42,405 nt of DNA from Isosphaeraceae bacterium. Its GTDB lineage: Bacteria; Planctomycetota; Planctomycetia; Isosphaerales; Isosphaeraceae. Location: contig JAJPJC010000421.1 of NCBI GenBank assembly GCA_021324445.1, positions 1-42,405 of the forward strand, in the 5' to 3' direction. The position numbers and the translations under genes were made by a program. This document shows positions 31,626 through 39,888 of the stretch, piece by piece; position 1 is the stretch's first letter, and the number at the start of each line of letters is the position of its first letter. The notes below the pieces were generated by a model. The model worked only from the letters and a program-made list of their open reading frames with translations. It was not told the origin of the DNA and did no database searches.

Positions 31626-32873
31626 ATGGACCAATTGAAGCCACCGCGGATTCGGTCGAACTCGCCGCGACGATGGGTCCTGGCGTCGCTGTTCGTCCTG
31701 CTCGCCGTCGCCTACCTCTGGGGCTGGCCATGGCGGCGTGGCAACCCGCGGCCGAGCCTGAGGCATGGGCGCGCCCCCGCCCTGGCCCCGATCCCCTCCA
31801 GCCCTTATCGGAACACGGGACCGGGTGTGGCGTATCTCGGCGACGAGGCCTGCGCGCGGTGCCACGCGGAGATCGCCCGGACCTATCGCGAGCACCCGAT
31901 GGGGCAGTCGATGTCCACCGTGGCCGGGGCCCAGCCCGAGGCGAACGGGGTGGTCTTCGAATTCGACGATCTGGTCTATTCGGTCCTGCACCGAGACGGC
32001 CGCGTGTTCCATCGCGAGTCCCGGCGCGACCCGCAGGGCCGCACCGTCGCCACGACGGAGGCGGAAGTTCGTTACGTACTCGGATCGGGGCGGCGCGGGC
32101 GGGCCTTCCTCGTCGAGCGCGACGACCGCCTGTACCAATCGCCCATCGCCTGGTACGCCGAGGAACGACGCTGGGACCTGGCGCCGCTCTATGAGAGTCT
32201 GAACCTCCATTTCGACCGGCCCATCACCCCCGAATGCCTCTACTGCCACACCAACCGGTTCGAAGTGGCCGGGCGCCGCCCGGTCTTCCAGGGCCTGGCG
32301 ATCGGCTGCGAGCGGTGCCACGGACCCGGCGCGCTGCACGCCCGGCGCCCGGAGTCGGTCGGCGGTCGCGACTGGACAATCGTGAACCCGGCCGACCTGG
32401 AGCCCCGTTCGCTCCGCGAGGCCGTCTGCGAGCAATGTCACTGGCAGGGCTCGGCCCGCGGCGACCAGCCCGGCCGTTCGCAATTCGACTATCGTCCCGG
32501 CCTCCCGCTCGACGCGTTCGTGGCCGTGACATCCGAGTGGGGCGATCCCGTCGCCAGCCGTCGCGCGGTCGGACACGTCGAGCAGATGCGGCAGAGCCCC
32601 TGCTACCGTGGGAGCGGGGGAGAGCTCGGCTGTATCTCCTGCCACGACCCGCACCGGCTCCCCGATCCCGGGGAACGCGTCGCCTATTATCGCGGCCGCT
32701 GCCGGGAATGCCACTCCCAACGAGGTTGCACCTTGACCCCGGACCAGCGGCTGGCCCGGAATCCGGCCGACGACTGCACCGCCTGTCATCTGCCCCGGGC
32801 GCGCGCCGCCGACGTCGCCCACACGGCCATCACACAGCACACCATCGTGCGACGTCGCCCAGCGACCCCTTGA
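31626..32873 (+). CDS. Membrane-anchored heptaheme c-type cytochrome
   Basis: The protein has 415 aa from the ATG at 31626 (GGAGGGGGG directly upstream). One membrane segment, about residues 17-36, anchors it with the heme domain outside the cytoplasm. Seven CxxCH heme sites are present: CARCH (76-80), CLYCH (204-208), CERCH (228-232), CEQCH (268-272), CISCH (336-340), CRECH (359-363) and CTACH (384-388). The spacing and segments such as GLAIGCERCHGPG and CISCHDPH resemble the cytochrome c554/NapC-linked multiheme family that planctomycetes often carry fused to TPR repeats; no TPR part is present here. It probably passes electrons in the periplasm; donor and acceptor are unknown. Confidence 0.88.
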   Translation: MDQLKPPRIRSNSPRRWVLASLFVLLAVAYLWGWPWRRGNPRPSLRHGRAPALAPIPSSPYRNTGPGVAYLGDEACARCHAEIARTYREHPMGQSMSTVAGAQPEANGVVFEFDDLVYSVLHRDGRVFHRESRRDPQGRTVATTEAEVRYVLGSGRRGRAFLVERDDRLYQSPIAWYAEERRWDLAPLYESLNLHFDRPITPECLYCHTNRFEVAGRRPVFQGLAIGCERCHGPGALHARRPESVGGRDWTIVNPADLEPRSLREAVCEQCHWQGSARGDQPGRSQFDYRPGLPLDAFVAVTSEWGDPVASRRAVGHVEQMRQSPCYRGSGGELGCISCHDPHRLPDPGERVAYYRGRCRECHSQRGCTLTPDQRLARNPADDCTACHLPRARAADVAHTAITQHTIVRRRPATP

Positions 32874-33275
32874 CAGCTTCCTGGGATTGCCATTACCTTC
32901 CAGATGATCGATTGCATGGAGACAAGCATGCGATTGTGCACCGCAGAGGGCGTCGGATCCATTGACCGATCGGAGATCGGACGCGTCGTGTCGGCGGCAT
33001 CCCCGCGGGAAGCCCGCGACCGATCCTCGCGGCCGGTGCGCGCGCTTTCTGGCGGGCGGATCGTTGATCTATACTTCAGGATCGCGCTGGGAACTTCCCG
33101 AGGGAGATCCGGGACCCGATCGCCATCGCGACCGGCTTTCGCCTCTGCCAGCAGAGTCGGTCGCCCGTCGCACCGCCCGGGGGGCGACTCGGTTCCTCCC
33201 CGACTCCAAGACCCGATCGGTTCGCGGGCACTCCGGGCGTCATCTCTGATCTTGCAACATGAGGGACCGACGACC
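32874..33275. other. Leader region of the LEDRTVPS protein gene
   Basis: No gene is seen. A TTGACA at 32870-32875 lies 17 bp before a poor -10 (TTACCT). A better -10, TATACT at 33070-33075, lacks a clear -35. GAGGG upstream of 33276 serves as ribosome site. Confidence 0.4.
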
Positions 33276-34337
33276 ATGGGTCAAGCCATTCGAGAATCCA
33301 GGATTTTCCGGCCAGTGCTGAACGACAAGCTGGAAGACCGTACGGTACCCAGCCACCTGCTGGGGGGGTTGGGAACCTCCCGGGTGCTGGTGCTCATTGG
33401 TGAGTTCGCATCACGCGGCGAGCGGGTCCTCGACGGCGCCTTCGGGCTCGGGGGCGACCTCGGGCTGCGTGGAGGCCGAGGCCTGGGGGATCTCAATCTG
33501 CCGGGCCGCGGCGAGGCGTCGGCGAGCACGCTGAAGCAAGATGCCCGGCTGGTGAATCAGGCGTTCCAGACCTTCGACGCGTCGTACTCGTCGGCCGTCG
33601 CGGCGCTGCGGCAGACGGCGACCTCCACGACCGGTCCGACCCAGGCTGGACTGACCGCCTATAACACCGCGGTCGCCACGGCGATCTCGAAGCTGAACTC
33701 GTCGATCGGCTCGGACCTGAGCAACCTGTCGAGCACCGGCAGCGGTCTGATCACGACGATCGACGGGTACACCTCGACCCTCCAGACCGAACTGGACAGC
33801 GCCGGCAGCGGCCTGGCCAACTCGACCAACCGGGCTGTGCTCGCGCTCAGACGCGAGGCGAGGCTGGACATCGGCCAGGCCCAGAACCAGTCGGACAGCG
33901 CGATCCTCAACGTAAAGCCCACAGGCACCATCACCGGGACAGCGCTACAAAGCTACAACCAGGCGGTCCGGACTGCGTACCAGGCGTTCCAGCTCGCCAT
34001 CAGCAACGCCGAGCAGACCGCGATCTCCGGCGGCACGCAGCTCAATAACACGGCGGTCTCGTCGGCCGTCTCGGCGCTCCAGACGTCCCTGGGCTCGGCC
34101 ATCAACGGCCTGGGAACTGCGTTCACCTCGAGCACCTACAACCCGACCTCGACCGTCACGACCCAGCTCAGCAGCCTGCAAAGCCAGTTGCTCGCCATCG
34201 CGGCCCCCACCGCCGGGAATACCGTCTCGGAGCGGCTGTTCCTGCGGACGGTCTCCTCGGTCGTAGACCAGAGCGAGGGCGCGATCAACCAGGCGGTCGC
34301 GACCGCGATCCAGAGCTACAACAACAGTCTCCTCTGA
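33276..34337 (+). CDS. Planctomycete-type LEDRTVPS N-terminal protein, Ala/Ser/Thr-rich
   Basis: The protein has 353 aa from the ATG at 33276; a longer open frame to 32904 has no coding features. Residues ~14-26 read PVLNDKLEDRTVPS, the L-E-D-R-x-V-P motif that opens many large planctomycete surface or secreted proteins and takes the place of a usual signal peptide. A Gly-rich stretch follows, then about 280 residues low in Cys and aromatic residues, rich in Ala, Ser, Thr, Gln and Asn, with recurring units such as QAFQTFDASYSSAVAAL and YQAFQLAISNAEQTAI and SAVSALQTSLGSAINGL. These form long amphipathic, coiled-coil-like helices. The function is unknown; a surface or matrix protein is inferred. 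Confidence 0.75.
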   Translation: MGQAIRESRIFRPVLNDKLEDRTVPSHLLGGLGTSRVLVLIGEFASRGERVLDGAFGLGGDLGLRGGRGLGDLNLPGRGEASASTLKQDARLVNQAFQTFDASYSSAVAALRQTATSTTGPTQAGLTAYNTAVATAISKLNSSIGSDLSNLSSTGSGLITTIDGYTSTLQTELDSAGSGLANSTNRAVLALRREARLDIGQAQNQSDSAILNVKPTGTITGTALQSYNQAVRTAYQAFQLAISNAEQTAISGGTQLNNTAVSSAVSALQTSLGSAINGLGTAFTSSTYNPTSTVTTQLSSLQSQLLAIAAPTAGNTVSERLFLRTVSSVVDQSEGAINQAVATAIQSYNNSLL

Positions 34338-34488
34338 AGCCCATGGGCTCCGCGGGGTGGCGCCAACCAACGTCCGGGGTTTCCAGGGCGCGGGTCGATG
34401 GGCGCCTCCCCGGGCGGGAAAAGCTCCTCGGTCGATCCACCGACTTTCGGGCCGGGGTCGTCGCTATCGCCAGGCGGCTGGGCTGCTC

Positions 34489-34494
34489 TATAAT
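34489..34494 (+). promoter_or_regulatory. Candidate -10 box for the S9 peptidase gene
   Basis: A perfect TATAAT lies 53 bp upstream of the ATG at 34548. No good -35 is found at 16-18 bp spacing, so only the -10 element is proposed. Confidence 0.4.
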
Positions 34495-34547
34495 CGCGAT
34501 CGACTCTCGTTCGATCCGCGACGACCGTCCTGGCGCGGAGTCTCGCC

Positions 34548-36587
34548 ATGCGACCCTTCCGGCCGCGCGTCCTGGTGCTCTGCGCTTCGCTGCTGGTTGC
34601 CGGAGTCCGGGTCGTTGCCCAGGACCGGATCACCCCGCGACCAGGGAATGAGGGACCGGCGCGGGTCCACAACTACCGCGAGACGGCCATCTCCCCCGAC
34701 GGGCCGAGGGTAGCCTGGGTGGAGGTCTTCGACGGCACGGGCGGCCCGTCGTCGGGGTCTTCGCGGATCGTTGTTGCCGACCTGGCAGAGGGTGGAGGGA
34801 GGCCGCGACGGATCACGGCGGGAGCCGGTCCGGCCGGGCGCGCCGAACATTCGATCGCCTGGTCGCCGGATGGCGGGCGGCTCGCGTTTCTCTCCGATCA
34901 CGACCAGCCGGGGCAGCTCCAGGTTTACGTCGCCGCCGCGGACGGCGGTGAGGCGCGGCGCTTGACCACGGTCTCGGGCTTCCTGGCCGACCCGCGATGG
35001 TCGCCCGATGGTACGCGGCTGGGCGTGCTCTTCACCCAGGGCGCCGCCCGGGCCAACGGCCCGTTGCAGCCCGGCGCGATCCGCACCGGGGTGATCGATG
35101 ATGAGGCGGTCCTCGAGCAGCGGCTGAGCACAATTGAGCTGTCCTCCGGCGCGCTGCGGCAGGTCTCGCCACCGGACCTCTACGTGTACGAATACGACTG
35201 GTCCCCGGACAGCACCCAGTGCGTCGCGATCGCCGCCCACGGCTCGGGCGACGACCACTGGTACATCGCCCAGCTCTACGTGCTGGCGGTGGCGACAGGG
35301 GAGGCGCGCTCGATCCTGGATCCGAAGATGCAGGTGGCGATGCCGCGATGGTCGCCGGACGGCCGGACGATCGCCTTCCTTGGCGGGCTGATGAGCGACG
35401 AGGGAGTCAACGGCGGCGACATCTACGTTCTGCCGGCGACCGGCGGGCCGGCGCGGAACCTCACCCCGGCCCTGGAGGGCTCCGCGAGCTGGCTCCAGTG
35501 GCACCTGTCGTCGGACTCGATCCTGTTCGCCGAGCACCGTGACGGCGGCAGCGGCCTGGCCCGGGTGGACCGTAACGGCGGCGTCACCCGGCTCTGGGCA
35601 GGCGCCGAGCGGATCACCGCCGCGGCGAGCCTGGCGGCCCTGGGCGTCTCGGCATCCCGCGACCAGGCGGCGCTGGCCCTGATTCGCCAGTCGTTCCGCG
35701 AGCCGCCGGAGATCTGGGCCGGTGCGCCGGGTCGATGGCGGGCCGTCACGCACGCCAACGCAGGGGCACGGCCGGACTGGGGCGAGGCCGCGAGCGTGCA
35801 CTGGCGGAGCGACGACTTGGAGATCCAGGGCTGGCTGCTCGCCCCCCGCGATCGCGAGCCGGGCCGGCGTTCTCCACTGATCGTCTTCGTGCACGGCGGG
35901 CCTTCCTCGGCGTGGACGCCCCGGTGGCTGGGGGAGGATTCGGCGCAGGCGGCGCTGTCCCGCCGGGGCTACTACGTGCTCCTGCCCAATCCCCGCGGCA
36001 GCTTCGGCTGGGGCGAACGCTTCACGAAGGCCAACGTCAAGGACCTCGGCTACGGTGACCTGCGCGATATCCTCCGGGGCGTCGACGAAGTGGTCCGGAC
36101 GCACCCGGTCGACCCGAAGCGGTTGGGGATCACCGGCTGGAGCTACGGCGGCTACATGACCATGTGGGCGGTGACGCAGACCGGCCGCTTCGGTGCCGCC
36201 GTCGCCGGCGCCGGGATTTGCAACTGGCAGAGCTATTACGGGCAGAACGGCATCGACCAGTGGATGATCCCGTTCTTCGGCGCGTCGCCTTATGACGACC
36301 CGGCCGTGTACGCCCGCAGCGCGCCGATCACCTTCATCAAGCACGTGAAGACGCCGACCCTGATCCTCGTCGGCGAGCGGGACGTGGAATGCCCCGTGCC
36401 CCAGTCCCAGGAGTTCCACCACGCGCTGAAGACGCTGGGGGTGGCGACCCAGATGGTGGTCTATCCAGGGGAGGGCCACAGGATCGCCCGGCCCGAGCAT
36501 CGCCGGGACCTCGTCGAGCGGACGGTGGGGTGGTTCGACCGGTATCTGGCGCCGGAGCCGGGGCGAGCGAGCCCTGCCGGCCGTTAG
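34548..36587 (+). CDS. S9-family prolyl oligopeptidase/dipeptidyl peptidase-like protease, secreted
   Basis: The protein has 679 aa; GGAG lies 7 bp before its ATG. A signal peptide (VLVLCASLLVAGVRVVAQ) suggests export. Residues ~40-390 hold WD40-like/PD40 beta-propeller blades, for example SIAWSPDGGRLAFLSD and MPRWSPDGRTIAFLGG. The C-terminal alpha/beta-hydrolase domain carries LIVFVHGGPSSAWTP (oxyanion region), GWSYGGYMTMW with catalytic Ser532, Asp612 in VGERDVECPVPQSQEF, and His644 in YPGEGHRI. All triad residues are present. S9 enzymes cleave short peptides, with the propeller limiting access. The stop codon lies in the loop of a perfect 8-bp hairpin (36575-36594). Confidence 0.92.
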   Translation: MRPFRPRVLVLCASLLVAGVRVVAQDRITPRPGNEGPARVHNYRETAISPDGPRVAWVEVFDGTGGPSSGSSRIVVADLAEGGGRPRRITAGAGPAGRAEHSIAWSPDGGRLAFLSDHDQPGQLQVYVAAADGGEARRLTTVSGFLADPRWSPDGTRLGVLFTQGAARANGPLQPGAIRTGVIDDEAVLEQRLSTIELSSGALRQVSPPDLYVYEYDWSPDSTQCVAIAAHGSGDDHWYIAQLYVLAVATGEARSILDPKMQVAMPRWSPDGRTIAFLGGLMSDEGVNGGDIYVLPATGGPARNLTPALEGSASWLQWHLSSDSILFAEHRDGGSGLARVDRNGGVTRLWAGAERITAAASLAALGVSASRDQAALALIRQSFREPPEIWAGAPGRWRAVTHANAGARPDWGEAASVHWRSDDLEIQGWLLAPRDREPGRRSPLIVFVHGGPSSAWTPRWLGEDSAQAALSRRGYYVLLPNPRGSFGWGERFTKANVKDLGYGDLRDILRGVDEVVRTHPVDPKRLGITGWSYGGYMTMWAVTQTGRFGAAVAGAGICNWQSYYGQNGIDQWMIPFFGASPYDDPAVYARSAPITFIKHVKTPTLILVGERDVECPVPQSQEFHHALKTLGVATQMVVYPGEGHRIARPEHRRDLVERTVGWFDRYLAPEPGRASPAGR

Positions 36588-36594
36588 GCCGGCA
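36575..36594. terminator. Hairpin overlapping the S9 peptidase stop codon
   Basis: TGCCGGCC and GGCCGGCA form an 8-bp perfect stem around a GTTA loop that includes part of the TAG stop. No U-tract follows, so factor-independent termination is uncertain. Confidence 0.4.
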
Positions 36595-36785
36595 TCCCAG
36601 GGCCGGATGATCTTCGGTGTCCGGCCAATGCCGCGAACATCATCGGTCTTTGCTGAATGCGGACACTGACTTTACGTTCCGTGCCGAAACGGTATCTGGT
36701 ACGATGAGGACGAGCACCCGGGCGAGGTCGGGGGTGACTTCGCCGTGACGGGCGATCCGCCCGTGATGCGGAGACGCGACCGACC

Positions 36786-37727
36786 ATGGCCGAGCCGACC
36801 CATGAGAAGGACAAGGACAAGGGCTCCAAGTGGCTGATCGCGCACCATGGCGGCGCCATCCTCCGCCTCGGCGGGGTCACCGACCTGGTCCGCTGGCAAG
36901 CGGCGGCGGCGGACCTGGTCCTGCCCGCCAAGCTCCCCGACGGGCTGATCCTCGCCTGGCGTGCCGGCCGCGATCGCCCCGAGCCGCACGTCGTCGAGAT
37001 CGCGACCTATCCCGAGACCCGCGCCGCCGAGCAGGCGTTGCGCGACTTGATGCTGGTCTACCTGATCCGTGGCGAAATCCCCAATGTCCTCGTCATTGTG
37101 CTCCACCCGAAGGGCCAGCTCCGCGTTCCCGACCGCGCCCAACGACCCAGCTCCGACGGGGTGACGGAGCTGACGGGGCGGTGGCGTGTGGTCGAGCTCT
37201 GGAATGTGCCGGCTGAGCCGGTGCTGGCGACGGCCGACCCGGGGCTGATGCCGTGGGTGCCGCTGATGGAATCAGCCGAGCCGCCGGCGGTCGTGCTGCG
37301 GCGGTGCCGCGCGGTGATCGACCAGCACGCGCGGGCGGACGAGCATGATCAGCTTCTCGCGGTCACACAAGTCTTCACGCGGCTGCGATACAAAGATCCC
37401 AACTTACTTTCGATCCTGGGAGGAAAGAAGGCCATGACTGAGTCGCCGTTGATCCGGGAGTTCGTCGCGGAGGGGCGGCAGAAGGACATCCTGAGGGTCC
37501 TGCGGAACCGCCTCGGTCCCGTACCGCCGGAGCTGGAAGCCGAGGTGCGATCGATCCTCGATGAGACGGTCCTGGATGCCGCCATTGACTTGGCGGCGTC
37601 CAGCCCGGACGTCGAGCGCTTCGGTGCGGAGCTGCGGGCGATCCCCCGGCCTCCAGAGCCCTGGGACCCGGCCGATGAGCCCTGGCCCACTGTGGAGAAG
37701 CGAGGCGAAAACGGCCAGGATGCCTGA
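36786..37727 (+). CDS. Rpn/YhgA-like PD-(D/E)XK superfamily protein (putative)
   Basis: The protein has 313 aa. Residues ~20-110 show the order of elements seen in Rpn-type transposase-related nucleases: ADLVLPAKLPDGLILAWRAGRD, then HVVEIATYPETRAAEQALRDLMLVYLIRGEIPNVLVIVLHPKG (shown here in two linked parts), where an Asp and the E-x-A on the next strand could form the D...ExK-like site. The middle has WRVVELWNVPAEP; the C-terminal part has TRLRYKDPNLLSILGGKKAMTESPLIREFVAEGRQKDILRVL, similar to the helical tail of cyanobacterial and planctomycete Rpn-like proteins. Such proteins are widespread and often multicopy. A nuclease activity is inferred, not shown, and the catalytic Lys is not evident. 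Confidence 0.55.
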   Translation: MAEPTHEKDKDKGSKWLIAHHGGAILRLGGVTDLVRWQAAAADLVLPAKLPDGLILAWRAGRDRPEPHVVEIATYPETRAAEQALRDLMLVYLIRGEIPNVLVIVLHPKGQLRVPDRAQRPSSDGVTELTGRWRVVELWNVPAEPVLATADPGLMPWVPLMESAEPPAVVLRRCRAVIDQHARADEHDQLLAVTQVFTRLRYKDPNLLSILGGKKAMTESPLIREFVAEGRQKDILRVLRNRLGPVPPELEAEVRSILDETVLDAAIDLAASSPDVERFGAELRAIPRPPEPWDPADEPWPTVEKRGENGQDA

Positions 37728-37794
37728 TCGGCGCCGCGGGGTGCGAGCGGGATCGGGCCATTCCTCAAGGTGTGCGAACTGACAGTGACCAGAC

Positions 37795-38535
37795 CTACGG
37801 GAATTGTCTCCGACCACGCACCCCGGTGATCGAGAACGGCTGACTTTGACACCAGTGCTCCAGCCGGGGCAGGCCGGCGGGGAATCCCGCGCGGCGCAGG
37901 GCGCGGAGGTGCCCGGCGAGCATGCGGACGTCGTCCGGGGTATCGACGTCGTACCAGGGAGGCAGGATGGCCATCGACAGCCCCGTGTCTTCCAGGCGGT
38001 CGATCGTCTGGCTCAAGACGCGCGGACTGCTCCAGTCGATCGCGTCGAAGATCGGCGGCACCTGGCGCCGGACGCCGACGAGGTAATAGCCGCCGTCGGT
38101 CGCCGGGCCGAGCACGACATCGCGGCTTTCCAGGCAGAGGAACGCGCTGACGACGATCGTCGGATCGAGTGTGGGCGAGTCGGAGCCGATCAGCACGACC
38201 CGCTGGGCTCCTTCCTCGAGCTCGCCGGCCAGGAATGCCTGCATCCGCTGACCGAGATCGCCGCCGACCTGGGGCTGCAAGGCGAACGAGGCCGGGACGC
38301 GCTCATCGAACCAGGGCCCGGCATCGTCGGGCGCGTAAACCAGCACGCGCCGACCTCCCGAACTCAGGATCGCCTCGGAGTCCCAGGTCTCGAGCGTGTC
38401 GAAGAGCATCGCCTCATGGATCTGGGCGGCGAGGTCCGGCCCCCACTCGAGGGCCAGCCGCGTCTTCACCCGGCCGGGCTCGGGCTTCTTGCCGAAGATC
38501 CCCAGTACGCCGTCGTCGGGCAACGTCCAGGCCAT
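37795..38535 (-). CDS. DUF2064/TIGR04282-family glycosyltransferase-like protein
   Basis: The protein has 246 aa. It begins LGIFGKKPEPGRVKTRLALEWGP, the nucleotide-binding start of TIGR04282 (K-x-P-x-P-G-x-V-K-T-R-L), and continues with VVLIGSDSPTLDPTIVVSAF and VVLGPATDGGYYLVGVRR, blocks shared with GT-A transferases and nucleotidyltransferases, and WYDVDTPDDVRML. Members in cyanobacteria have been named arsenosugar biosynthesis glycosyltransferases because they sit near arsM; no arsM is seen here, so that role is unproven. The ATG is one base beyond the stop of the glutaredoxin-like gene, with GGGGAG inside it as ribosome site, so the two are translationally coupled. Confidence 0.85.
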   Translation of the reverse strand: MAWTLPDDGVLGIFGKKPEPGRVKTRLALEWGPDLAAQIHEAMLFDTLETWDSEAILSSGGRRVLVYAPDDAGPWFDERVPASFALQPQVGGDLGQRMQAFLAGELEEGAQRVVLIGSDSPTLDPTIVVSAFLCLESRDVVLGPATDGGYYLVGVRRQVPPIFDAIDWSSPRVLSQTIDRLEDTGLSMAILPPWYDVDTPDDVRMLAGHLRALRRAGFPAGLPRLEHWCQSQPFSITGVRGRRQFP

Positions 38536-38536
38536 C

Positions 38537-38860
38537 TCATCCAGTCTCCCCAGCCGGGGCCTGCCGATTTCGACTCTCCCCCCGCAGCAGCCGATCCAGG
38601 AGCGTGCGATTCACAACGCCCCGGAATCGCACCTTGCCGTTGACCGCCACGACGGGGACTTCGGTGTCATAGCGCGTGACCAGCTCCGGATCGCCGTCGA
38701 TATCCACTTCCTCGATCGCGAACCGGAACTGTCGCTGGTATTCCCTGAGCAGGTCGAGGACCTTGTGGCAGCAACAGCATTGCGCTCGGCTGTAAACCGT
38801 GAACGTCAGATGCTCGGTGTGAGGGGATCGCCCCAGGAGGCGAGTCAGTAGGGAGGTCAT
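38537..38860 (-). CDS. Glutaredoxin-like protein with CCCC redox motif
   Basis: The protein has 107 aa from the ATG at 38860. After a 17-residue lead it shows the thioredoxin-fold start LTFTVYSRAQCCCCHKVLDLLREY, where Cys28-Cys31 are four consecutive cysteines; the first and last give the CxxC redox pair. IEEVDIDGDPELVTRYDTEVPVVAVNGK contains the cis-Pro (VPV) and strand order of glutaredoxin-like/DUF836 proteins. It ends LLDRLLRGE plus a short tail. The role is thiol-disulfide exchange or metal/cluster binding, partner unknown. It overlaps by coupling with the DUF2064 gene and follows the small protein at 38895 with a 34-bp gap. Confidence 0.82.
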   Translation of the reverse strand: MTSLLTRLLGRSPHTEHLTFTVYSRAQCCCCHKVLDLLREYQRQFRFAIEEVDIDGDPELVTRYDTEVPVVAVNGKVRFRGVVNRTLLDRLLRGESRNRQAPAGETG

Positions 38861-38894
38861 GGCGTCCTCGGTTGTTGGGAAACCGGTCGAGCCC

Positions 38895-39206
38895 TCATCG
38901 TCGCTTCGCCGGCTTCTTCCGCTTCTTCGGTGGGGGTTCGTCGTCGACCTCTGCCTGCTCGTCCGATGGGGACGGCGTGTCGATGAATTCGACCGACCTT
39001 TGCTCGTAATTGTCCAGCCTCTCGAGGACTTTCCCCCATACCATCTCTTGCCGAATATAATCCGGGATATCCTCGAAAGATGGCGACGTGACAATCACCA
39101 CGAATCGGTAGCCGCCGCTGGGGATGACTTCGACCTTCAGGTCCTTGAGCTGATCTTCCGTCTCGAGTTCCTTGAGGGCTGCCGTCAACTTCTCGGGGAA
39201 TGTCAT
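38895..39206 (-). CDS. Small hypothetical protein, possibly BolA-like
   Basis: The protein has 103 aa from the ATG at 39206; the open frame extends to 39257 but that part overlaps the 3' end of the HEPN gene. It starts MTFPEKLTAALKELE, then KVEVIPSGGYRFVVIVTSPSFEDIPDYIRQEMVWGKVLERL, where the pattern of strand, S-x-x-F, and helix with R-Q-x-x-V-W resembles the F-x-G...R-H-R-x-V-Y part of BolA proteins. The tail is acidic then Lys/Arg-rich (PPKKRKKPAKRR). The BolA resemblance is weak and by eye only. It sits 28 bp after the HEPN gene and just before a glutaredoxin-like gene; BolA and glutaredoxins are known partners elsewhere. Confidence 0.55.
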   Translation of the reverse strand: MTFPEKLTAALKELETEDQLKDLKVEVIPSGGYRFVVIVTSPSFEDIPDYIRQEMVWGKVLERLDNYEQRSVEFIDTPSPSDEQAEVDDEPPPKKRKKPAKRR

Positions 39207-39234
39207 GGCAGTCACCTGGTTTGTGGTCAGGGAA

Positions 39235-39832
39235 TCAGACTTCCGACAACAACTCATTCCCGAAGCGCTCGACGCGTTCTACACAGCGAGCGACGGCTGC
39301 ATTCGCAAGCGACTTCACCGGGTGGTGCCCCGGCTCTTCCGCAGGTTGCGGTCGGCACGATGCGCGATCCAATGTCTTCGAGTCAGGATTGCCGCGAGTT
39401 TGGTGCATGGAGACCCACCAAGCGAGGATCAACGCCGATCTTTTCCAGAGCATCCTTGAGATCACCTGGGTGGTTGAAACTGGATCTCTCGAGGAATCCG
39501 CAGATGGATTTCGTGATGATTTCATCCACGGTCTTGCCGCGGAAAGCCGCCAGCTCCGACAACCCAAACCGCGTCTTGCCGCGCGTCCCCACCAGAGGGA
39601 CGTCCCCGAAGGCTTCGGGGTTCGCGCCGGGCATCTTCCATTCGCAGAGACTCCGCAAGAGATCTTCCGAGGTTGCATGGAGCAGGACGACCGCCGCTCT
39701 GAACAAGTCGGTGTGCCGGACCGAACGACGTCCCTTCCCTTTCCCGGTACCGGTCTCATAGGCTCCCACCAGGGTTCTGGCGCGATGAAGGTTGTCCTGG
39801 AAGCGATCGCGAATGTCCTCGACGATGGCCAT
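39235..39832 (-). pseudogene. HEPN-domain (RiboL-PSP-HEPN-like) gene broken by two single-base frameshifts
   Basis: The first frame starts at ATG 39832 (AGGAGGG upstream) and runs 149 codons: MAIVEDIRDRFQDNLHRARTLV, then HTDLFRAAVVLLHATSEDLLRSL, and stops at 39383. The next frame, around 39340-39386, reads LTRRHWIAHRADRN, a clear match to the RRHxIVHRAD active-site region of HEPN ribonuclease-type domains. A third frame supplies the end, HHPVKSLANAAVARCVERV...FGNELLSEV, to the stop at 39235. Adding one base in CAATCC (near 39387) and one in the G-run of CGGGGC (near 39328) restores one frame: 598 + 2 = 600 nt, or 199 residues plus stop. Either the gene is decaying or two bases are missing from the assembly. 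The product would be an RNase-like or toxin-like HEPN protein. Confidence 0.75.
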
Positions 39833-39888
39833 GGGAACGGCGACCCTCCTGGTTCATCCCACTTCCTTCGAGAGCCGACCCCACCGCT

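Noticed and set aside
32870..32898. TTGACA with a -10 at 17 bp as promoter of the LEDRTVPS gene
   Set aside because: The -10 (TTACCT) is poor, and the -35 overlaps the end of the cytochrome gene; probably chance.
34488..36500. 670-codon minus-strand frame opposite the S9 peptidase
   Set aside because: Antisense shadow; the plus strand has a signal peptide, propeller blades and a full catalytic triad.
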